From: Patescibacteria group bacterium
Lineage (GTDB): Bacteria; Patescibacteriota; Microgenomatia; Levybacterales; UBA12049
Reading direction: 5' to 3'
NCBI GenBank assembly: GCA_026004395.1
Contig: BPJB01000001.1
Span: 225,370 to 263,342 of the forward strand
Length of the DNA stretch: 37,973 bases
The notes under the pieces are model-generated. The model did no database searches. It was not told where the DNA came from and saw only the letters and a list, made by a program, of their open reading frames with translations. Below are positions 32,611 to 37,973 of this stretch, piece after piece (position 1 is the stretch's first letter; each line of letters starts with the position of its first letter). A program made the translations under genes and the position numbers.

Positions 32611-32616
32611 TACGAT
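32587..32616 (+). promoter_or_regulatory. Possible promoter of the hydroxyacid dehydrogenase gene
   Basis: TTGTGG (32587-32592), 18 bases and TACGAT (32611-32616), ending 6 bases before the ATG. It overlaps the end of the glycosylase gene and is weak by consensus; co-transcription from upstream is the alternative. Confidence 0.35.
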
Positions 32617-32622
32617 AAAGTT

Positions 32623-33618
32623 ATGAAAATTGCCTTTTTTGAGATTGAAGAATGGGAGATAGATTTCCTCAAAAAACAACTTGAGGGTCATGACCTTAGG
32701 TTTGAGACTTCGACAGTCAATGTTGATACTCCATTGATTTCTAATATAGAAATACTTTCTGTTTTTATTTATTCATCAATTACCAAAGAACTTCTTGATA
32801 AAATGCCAAATCTTAAAATGATTGTTACCCGCTCAACAGGAATTGATCATATTGATTTACAGGCATGTCAAGCTAAAAATATCCTTGTTACCAATGTGCC
32901 TGAGTATGGCAGTCAGACTGTAGCTGAGCATACATTTGCACTTTTACTTGCACTCTCCCGAAAAATAATTCCTTCCGTTGAGCGCACACGACGAAGTGAT
33001 TTTACTCTTGAGGGTCTTCGCGGATTTGATCTGTATAAGAAAACAATTGGTGTAGTGGGCGCAGGACATATTGGTCAAGCTGTTATCAAAATTGCTAAAG
33101 GGTTTGGCATGGATGTTATTGTTTATTCCAAACATCAGAGGATGGAATTGGCAAAAGAGCTTGGTTTTTTGTATGTTGGTTTTGATCATCTTCTACGAGT
33201 TGCGGATATAATTACTTTTCATGTTCCTCTTACAGATGAAACTAAGCATATGTTTAATAAAAAAACACTTCCCAAATTGAAAAGGGGATGTATTGTTCTT
33301 AATACAGCACGAGGAGGAATCATCGAGACAGAGGCACTTCTTATGGGGCTTGAACAAGGAATTATTGCAGGTGCTGGTATAGATGTTTTGGAGGAAGAAT
33401 GTTTTATTAAAGAAGAGCGTCAGCTTCTGACAAAACAGTTCTTAAAGGAATGCGATTTGAAGACTCAACTTCTTAACCATGTATTAGTGACAAAAGAAAA
33501 TGTTCTTGTTACACCGCATAATGCTTTTAATAGCCAGGAGGCTCTACAGAGAATTCTTGACGTAACTGTTGAGAACGTGCTATCGTTTGTGCATAATCAC
33601 GCCATTAATGTAGTTTGA
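32623..33618 (+). CDS. D-2-hydroxyacid dehydrogenase (D-lactate dehydrogenase-like)
   Basis: The enzyme reduces a 2-keto acid with NADH, most simply pyruvate to D-lactate, regenerating NAD during fermentation. The 331-residue length fits LdhA. The Rossmann motif GVVGAGHIGQAV is near residue 145. The catalytic triad is visible: Arg230 in NTARGG, Glu in DVLEEE (about 257-259) and His299 in TPHNAF. The N-terminal part carries LKMIVTRSTGIDHIDLQACQ and VPEYGSQTVAEHTFALLLALSR, both typical. A PGDH-type (SerA) function is possible, since a SerB-like enzyme is in the window, but the C-terminal ACT domain of SerA is absent. It starts 12 bases after the glycosylase stop. Confidence 0.85.
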   Translation: MKIAFFEIEEWEIDFLKKQLEGHDLRFETSTVNVDTPLISNIEILSVFIYSSITKELLDKMPNLKMIVTRSTGIDHIDLQACQAKNILVTNVPEYGSQTVAEHTFALLLALSRKIIPSVERTRRSDFTLEGLRGFDLYKKTIGVVGAGHIGQAVIKIAKGFGMDVIVYSKHQRMELAKELGFLYVGFDHLLRVADIITFHVPLTDETKHMFNKKTLPKLKRGCIVLNTARGGIIETEALLMGLEQGIIAGAGIDVLEEECFIKEERQLLTKQFLKECDLKTQLLNHVLVTKENVLVTPHNAFNSQEALQRILDVTVENVLSFVHNHAINVV

Positions 33619-33621
33619 GGC

Positions 33622-33660
33622 TATAATAATAGGATGGTAAATACAACACTAAAAGTTTGA
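33622..33660 (+). promoter_or_regulatory. -10 box and 8-codon micro reading frame after the dehydrogenase
   Basis: A perfect TATAAT (33622-33627) lies 6 bases before an ATG (33634) that opens an 8-codon frame (MVNTTLKV) ending at 33660. The spacing is the same as at the leaderless genes here. It may be an upstream promoter for transketolase with a 130-base leader, or a leaderless leader peptide. Confidence 0.3.
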
Positions 33661-33754
33661 CAATTACGATGTTATTATCGGTAAATATTATACATGTAAC
33701 CACTTTACGACACAGATTTTGTTACCTTGAGAATATCTTGGAAGCTTGCCCGAC

Positions 33755-33760
33755 TATAAC
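33755..33760 (+). promoter_or_regulatory. -10 of transketolase
   Basis: TATAAC ends 6 bases before the ATG at 33767, which decides that ATG over the TTG 21 bases upstream. No good -35 is seen. Confidence 0.5.
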
Positions 33761-33766
33761 AATACT

Positions 33767-35617
33767 ATGACTAAATTTACTGATTGGGAACAGAAAGCAA
33801 AACTTATTCGCAAACTTTGTCTTGAATCAACAACAATTGCCGGATCAGGACATCCGACTTCATGCCTTTCTGCTGCGGATTTGATGACTGTTTTATTTGA
33901 TAAATACTATGTTTATGACTTGGATAATCCATTAAACTACAACAATGACCGACTGATTTTCTCTAAAGGACATGCTGCACCATTGTTATACGCATTATAC
34001 GCAGTAGCAGGTGCACTGCCATTTGCTGAGCTAATGACGCTTCGTAAGTTTACAAGTCGTCTTGAAGGACATCCAACTTCAGAATTTCCTTATGTTGAGG
34101 CTGCAACTGGTTCATTAGGACAAGGACTATCTATTGGAGCAGGAATGGCTTATTTTGGTAAGATAGGTGGCTTAAGTAATAAAGTGTACGTGCTCCTTGG
34201 AGATGGAGAGCTAGCAGAAGGGCAGGTTTGGGAGGCAGCAAACTTCGCATCCTATTATAAATTGAATAATTTGATTGTTATTGCTGATATTAATAGACTG
34301 GGACAAAGTCAGGAAACCATGTTTGGGCATAAGATTGATGAGTATCAAAAAAGATTTGAGGCTTTTGGTTTTGAGACTACCGTCATTGATGGACATGATT
34401 TTTCTCAGATTGATACTGCATTCCAAAAGGCTTTGAGCAATAAAACACAAAAACCATTTGCTATTTTGGCTAAAACTTTTAAAGGGAAAGGCATTTCTTT
34501 TCTTGAAGATCGTGAAGGAGAGCACGGTAAAGTACTCAAAAAAGAACAATTAGATATTGCATTAAAGGAACTTGGAGAGATTAATAACTCTTTACGTTTT
34601 ATATTAAAGAAACCCCAACCTTTTAATTTTGAATCAGAAACAGAAGATATTTTGCAGTCGTCTTTGGATTTGTCTTGGCAAAAAGGAGAGCAGATTGCAA
34701 CACGTGAGATCTATGGGACAATCCTTGCTCATCTAGCAAAAAGGGATCTTTCCATTATCGCTCTTGATGCAGATGTAAAAAACTCTACATTTAGTCAGGA
34801 TTTTTTAAAAGCTTATCCTGAGAGATTTATAGAATGTTTCATTGCTGAGCAGAATATGGTAGGTGTTGCCCTCGGACTTTCTCGATTAAGAAGGACTCCT
34901 TTTGTTTCAACATTTGCTGCGTTTTTTACCAGAGCATTTGATCAGATCCGTATGGTTGCTATCTCAAGAGCTAATATTAAATTTGTTGGATCACATGCTG
35001 GAGTCTCTATTGGGGAGGATGGACCATCACAGATGGGGCTTGAAGATATTGCCATGTTTGGATCTATTCCTCAATCAGTTGTTCTTCAACCATCAGATGC
35101 TGTATCAGCTGCAAAGCTACTGAATGTCATGGCTAATCATAAAGGTATATCCTATTTGCGCACCTTTAGACCCAAAACAGCAGTAATCTATGACAATGAT
35201 GAAGAATTTGTCATTGGTGGATCAAAGGTCATTTATTCTTCTCTTGAAGATATTTTGACAGTTATTGCGAGCGGGATCACAGTTCATGAAGCAATCAAAG
35301 CACACGATGTATTACAAAAAGAGGGAATTAATATTCGTGTTGTAGATTGTTACTCCATAAAGCCCATAGATAGAAAAACCCTAGAACAATGTATCAATGA
35401 GACAAGGAAAAAAATTATTATTACTGTAGAAGATCATTTTGAACATGGAGGACTTGGAGATTTTGTTCTTGATGCTGTTTCAACAACAGGTGCCAAAGTT
35501 GTCAAGCTTGCGGTTACTCATATCTCACATTCAGGAAGCAAAGATGAAATTTTAGCAGACGCTGACATAAACTCAGCAAAGATAGTAAACAAAATAAAAG
35601 AGCTTGTTTTAGAATGA
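33767..35617 (+). CDS. tkt: Transketolase
   Basis: Transketolase moves two-carbon units between sugar phosphates in the non-oxidative pentose phosphate pathway using thiamine diphosphate. The 616-residue protein contains both halves. The N-terminal half has GSGHPTSC, SKGHAAPLLYALY, GSLGQGLSIGAGMA and the ThDP/Mg motif GDGELAEGQVWEAANFASYYKLNNLIVIADIN. The C-terminal half has the catalytic Glu in AEQNMVGVALGLS and GSHAGVSIGEDGPSQMGLED. I start at ATG 33767, because an upstream TTG start would place the -10 element inside the coding region. The subunit is shorter than the about 660 residues of E. coli TktA. A 1-deoxyxylulose-5-phosphate synthase assignment is unlikely given the GEDGPS block. 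Confidence 0.95.
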   Translation: MTKFTDWEQKAKLIRKLCLESTTIAGSGHPTSCLSAADLMTVLFDKYYVYDLDNPLNYNNDRLIFSKGHAAPLLYALYAVAGALPFAELMTLRKFTSRLEGHPTSEFPYVEAATGSLGQGLSIGAGMAYFGKIGGLSNKVYVLLGDGELAEGQVWEAANFASYYKLNNLIVIADINRLGQSQETMFGHKIDEYQKRFEAFGFETTVIDGHDFSQIDTAFQKALSNKTQKPFAILAKTFKGKGISFLEDREGEHGKVLKKEQLDIALKELGEINNSLRFILKKPQPFNFESETEDILQSSLDLSWQKGEQIATREIYGTILAHLAKRDLSIIALDADVKNSTFSQDFLKAYPERFIECFIAEQNMVGVALGLSRLRRTPFVSTFAAFFTRAFDQIRMVAISRANIKFVGSHAGVSIGEDGPSQMGLEDIAMFGSIPQSVVLQPSDAVSAAKLLNVMANHKGISYLRTFRPKTAVIYDNDEEFVIGGSKVIYSSLEDILTVIASGITVHEAIKAHDVLQKEGINIRVVDCYSIKPIDRKTLEQCINETRKKIIITVEDHFEHGGLGDFVLDAVSTTGAKVVKLAVTHISHSGSKDEILADADINSAKIVNKIKELVLE

Positions 35618-35672
35618 TGACATTTATTACTCTGATACTACTATATCAACATTATTAGCTTCTTGATAGATT

Positions 35673-36407
35673 ATGCAATCTAAAAATAATCTTTTTATTT
35701 CCGTTGTTATTCCTGCTTATAATGAAGAAAGAACTCTTTCTAAAACATTAGATTCTTTACAAAAGCAGAGATCCAAGAATAATTTTGAGGTAATTGTCGT
35801 TGACAATAACTCAACAGATCAAACAGCACAGATAGCTCGAACATACAAAAAAACTCTAGATATTAAAGTCATTAATGAGCAAAAAAAGGGTAGAAGTCCT
35901 GCAAGAAGAGCAGGATTTGCTCAGGCTAGAGGCGAGATTATCCTTTCTACAGATGCAGATACTATTGTACCTGAGAACTGGGTAGAAAAGATGGGAGCAT
36001 ATTTTAATGATAAAGATATTATTGCAGTAACAGGAAGAAGTAAGATTATTGATTGCTCTTTAAGAGTCAATCTATTATTTAACTTTCTCCAACCTATTTT
36101 TATGCATGCATATAGAATTGTCTTTGGACACTATTGGTTGAGTGGTTTTAATTTTGCCATAAGAAAAGATGCCTATATCAAAGCTGGAGGTTTTAATCCC
36201 AACCTCAATAGCCAAGAAGATACAGAATTAGCATTTAGAGTAAGCAAATTAGGTAAGATAAAGTTTATTAACTCCCCGATTGTTATTGCCTCTGGAAGAC
36301 GTTTTCAACAAGGACTTCTGCAAGGATTCTATGTTTATATAAAAAGTTACATCTTTTATTTCTTTTTGAAAAATGAAGAGAAAACTTTTCTACCTGATAT
36401 TAGATAA
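35673..36407 (+). CDS. Family 2 glycosyltransferase
   Basis: The 244-residue protein has the GT-A fold. The start ISVVIPAYNEERTLSKTLDSL is followed by EVIVVDNNSTDQTAQIAR and the donor-binding LSTDADTIVPENWVEKM with the DAD metal motif. The acceptor-side SGFNFAIRKDAYIKAGGFNPNLNSQEDTELAFRVSKLGKI carries the ED motif expected to hold the catalytic base. The C-terminus has a short hydrophobic stretch (VYIKSYIFYFFL) that may sit on the membrane. The substrate is unknown; it could add sugars to lipids, proteins or cell-surface polymers. It starts 55 bases after the transketolase stop. No Shine-Dalgarno or leaderless -10 is clear. Confidence 0.87.
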   Translation: MQSKNNLFISVVIPAYNEERTLSKTLDSLQKQRSKNNFEVIVVDNNSTDQTAQIARTYKKTLDIKVINEQKKGRSPARRAGFAQARGEIILSTDADTIVPENWVEKMGAYFNDKDIIAVTGRSKIIDCSLRVNLLFNFLQPIFMHAYRIVFGHYWLSGFNFAIRKDAYIKAGGFNPNLNSQEDTELAFRVSKLGKIKFINSPIVIASGRRFQQGLLQGFYVYIKSYIFYFFLKNEEKTFLPDIR

Positions 36408-36448
36408 CTTACACTTTCAAAGATATTTTTATTTAAAAACAATATAAA

Positions 36449-36790
36449 ATGAATAAAAAGCAATTTTTGATAAATATTTTGATTATCTTTATTCTAACAG
36501 GATTAGTAATTTTTTTGACAACTTATACACCTGTGATACATGATAAACTACAAATGCCTTATAAACTTGTAGCAGGAGCACAAAGTGTAAGTTTGGAAGA
36601 GGAGAAAATTAAAATGCAAGAGAAGATTATGCAAGATATAAATCAACATTTAACTTCTTTGGGTGATTACACAATGAATTTAACCCTTAAAGAGATTATC
36701 TCGATAATTTCTAAAACAGGCAAGATCGCAGATGATTTACAACGTCTTCAAAGATTAGTTGAGGAAGGTTTATCTAATGAAAAAAATTAA
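36449..36790 (+). CDS. Small membrane-anchored protein of unknown function
   Basis: I do not recognise this 113-residue protein. Residues 5-25 form one hydrophobic helix (FLINILIIFILTGLVIFLTTY). The rest is polar and helical: VSLEEEKIKMQEKIMQDINQHL, then TLKEIISIISKTGKIADDLQRLQRLVEEGL, which has heptad-like spacing and could form a coiled coil outside the membrane. Its last 14 bases overlap the start of the Nramp-related transporter in another frame, so the two are translationally coupled and may work together. This pairing is inferred from overlap only. Confidence 0.6.
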   Translation: MNKKQFLINILIIFILTGLVIFLTTYTPVIHDKLQMPYKLVAGAQSVSLEEEKIKMQEKIMQDINQHLTSLGDYTMNLTLKEIISIISKTGKIADDLQRLQRLVEEGLSNEKN

Positions 36791-37973
36791 GAGATTTCTC
36801 AAACTTCTTGGTCCTGGTTTTATCACTGGTGCATCAGATGATGATCCATCAGGAATAGGTACATATTCTCAGACTGGAGCTGCTTTTGGATATCAACAGT
36901 TGTGGCTTGTTCCTTTTGCTTTTCCTCTGATGACAGCTGTTCAGGAAATGTGTGGGAGAATTGGACTAGTGACTGGAAAAGGTCTCGCAGGCGTAATACG
37001 CAAGTATTATTCTGTAAAAATTCTCTATATAGCAGTTTTTTTACTTTTGTTTGCCAATACTATTAATATCGGCGCAAATCTTGGTGCTATGGCAAGTGTA
37101 GCTGAGATGCTTTTTGGAATTCCTTTTATTGTCTGGATTCTTGTAATGACTGTGATTACATTGCTCCTTGAGATTTTTGTAAGTTATAGGATATATGCAT
37201 CATTTCTTAAGTATCTTGCATTTTCAATTTTTTCCTATATTGTTGCCGGATTTACAATAAAACAGGATTGGAGCGCGATTTTTGCTGCGACTTTTGTTCC
37301 ATCAATCAATTTATCAAGGGAATATCTTTTCAATATCGTTGCGGTATTAGGAACAACGATCTCACCATATCTTTTCTTTTGGCAGGCAGGAGAAGAGGTA
37401 GAAGAGGAAGTAGAGACTGGTAAATTACGTTCTATGGGCGTAGGTATTCCGCATATCAATATGCGATCAATAAAGGCTATGCGTCAGGACACAGCACTTG
37501 GAATGTTTTTTTCACAACTGATTTCTTTTTTTATTATTGTAACTACTGCCTCAACTTTATATCAAAATGGAATAAACAATGTTGAAACTGCTGTTCAGGC
37601 AGCAGAAGCACTTAAACCAATTGCTGGAGATTTTGCGTATCTACTTTTTGCTATAGGAATAATTGGTACTGGACTGCTCTCTGTTCCTGTACTTGCCGGA
37701 TCAGCATCCTATGCTCTTTCAGAGGCATTTGGATGGAAAGAAGGTCTTTATAGAAAATTTACTCAGGCTCATGGATTTTATGGTGTTATCACAGTTGCTA
37801 CAATTATAGGTTTATTGATAAATTTTATTTCCGTAAAACCATTTACACTGCTTTATTATGCTGCAGTACTTAATGGAATTGTAGCTCCTGTATTACTTTT
37901 GATAATTGTTCTTATAGCAAATAATTCTCAAATAATGGGTAAGTATAAAAATAATTTTTTTTCAAATCTTTTT
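36777..37973 (+). CDS. Nramp-related divalent metal transporter, 3' partial
   Basis: The frame opens with the ATG at 36777 and runs past the window end, giving 399 residues. It is an Nramp/SLC11-type transporter with about ten hydrophobic helices visible. TM1 carries GPGFITGASDDDPSGIGTYSQTGAAFGY (residues 12-39), where D23-P24-S25-G26 replaces the canonical DPGN. TM6 has GTTISPYLFFWQAGEEVEEE (192 onward), where SPY replaces the canonical MPH. These changes are typical of the Nramp-related subgroup and remove the metal-selective Asn and Met, so Mg or another hard ion is as likely as Mn or Fe. The start overlaps the preceding small membrane protein by 14 bases. The C-terminal part is missing. 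Confidence 0.88.
   Translation, partial: MKKIKRFLKLLGPGFITGASDDDPSGIGTYSQTGAAFGYQQLWLVPFAFPLMTAVQEMCGRIGLVTGKGLAGVIRKYYSVKILYIAVFLLLFANTINIGANLGAMASVAEMLFGIPFIVWILVMTVITLLLEIFVSYRIYASFLKYLAFSIFSYIVAGFTIKQDWSAIFAATFVPSINLSREYLFNIVAVLGTTISPYLFFWQAGEEVEEEVETGKLRSMGVGIPHINMRSIKAMRQDTALGMFFSQLISFFIIVTTASTLYQNGINNVETAVQAAEALKPIAGDFAYLLFAIGIIGTGLLSVPVLAGSASYALSEAFGWKEGLYRKFTQAHGFYGVITVATIIGLLINFISVKPFTLLYYAAVLNGIVAPVLLLIIVLIANNSQIMGKYKNNFFSNLF

Noticed and set aside
33669-33770. A 33-codon plus-strand frame between the dehydrogenase and transketolase
   Set aside because: It has no Shine-Dalgarno or -10 spacing, overlaps the transketolase start and has no recognisable composition.

Overview
The window is a contiguous, gene-dense, low-GC bacterial chromosome segment that uses the standard bacterial code (UGA is a stop, Trp is UGG). 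I infer a Patescibacteria/CPR member, most likely in the Microgenomates group. The reasons are compact housekeeping proteins, a surface protein whose N-terminal anchor ends in QQQQEIRSRAQA (a form I associate with Microgenomates), PT-rich linkers, small families such as DUF5663-like and DUF2795, and a GH57/DUF3536 hydrolase. UGA as stop argues against Gracilibacteria/Absconditabacteria. The taxonomy is inference and not proven here.

Layout. 1-7520: rpoB (5' truncated by the window edge), rpoC, then rpsL-rpsG from their own promoter. 7588-10072: a membrane-anchored cyclophilin (minus) divergent from lepA. 10077-11201: a minus-strand surface protein (cohesin-like + PKD-like domains, C-terminal membrane anchor). 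11317-13444: the groES-groEL operon with a sigma70 promoter, a degenerate CIRCE element and a terminator. 13443-15652: murJ and an ITPase-type nucleotide pyrophosphatase (minus, overlapping by one base). 15804-17475: rpsT and serS. 17476-17930: a non-coding stretch, a 23-residue Lys/Arg-rich protein gene with a near-perfect Shine-Dalgarno, a 20-bp palindrome and a terminator. 17964-21838: secA followed by three unrecognised small genes. 22060-23439: an rRNA m5C methyltransferase-like gene and a short RimP (minus). 23733-25361: an SerB-like HAD phosphatase, a flavodoxin and a DUF2795 protein. 25409-27732: an envelope cluster (secreted barrel-like protein, DUF5663-like protein, membrane protein with a LytR_C domain). 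27832-27951: a possible structured RNA ending in a strong terminator hairpin. 28077-31039: a GH57 protein and a sigma70 factor fused to a LuxR-type HTH. 31109-32610: divergent base-excision-repair genes (endonuclease IV, AlkA-type glycosylase). 32623-36407: D-2-hydroxyacid dehydrogenase, transketolase, family 2 glycosyltransferase. 36449-37973: a small membrane protein overlapping an Nramp-related transporter cut off by the window end.

Together the genes cover transcription, translation, folding and secretion, with a fermentative/pentose-phosphate carbon metabolism (transketolase, hydroxyacid dehydrogenase) and a surface/envelope set. No mobile element, CRISPR array, rRNA or tRNA was seen.

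The most striking non-gene signal is in translation initiation. At about a dozen genes a -10 hexamer lies only 6-9 bases before the start codon (often as TGCTAAAAT or GCTATAAT), so their mRNAs should be leaderless. A few other genes (rpoC, groEL, the 23-residue protein, the DUF2795 gene) have clear Shine-Dalgarno sequences. I found no obvious new multi-gene system. The best candidates for new biology are the secA-linked trio, the tiny basic protein, the structured intergenic RNA and the sigma-LuxR fusion.
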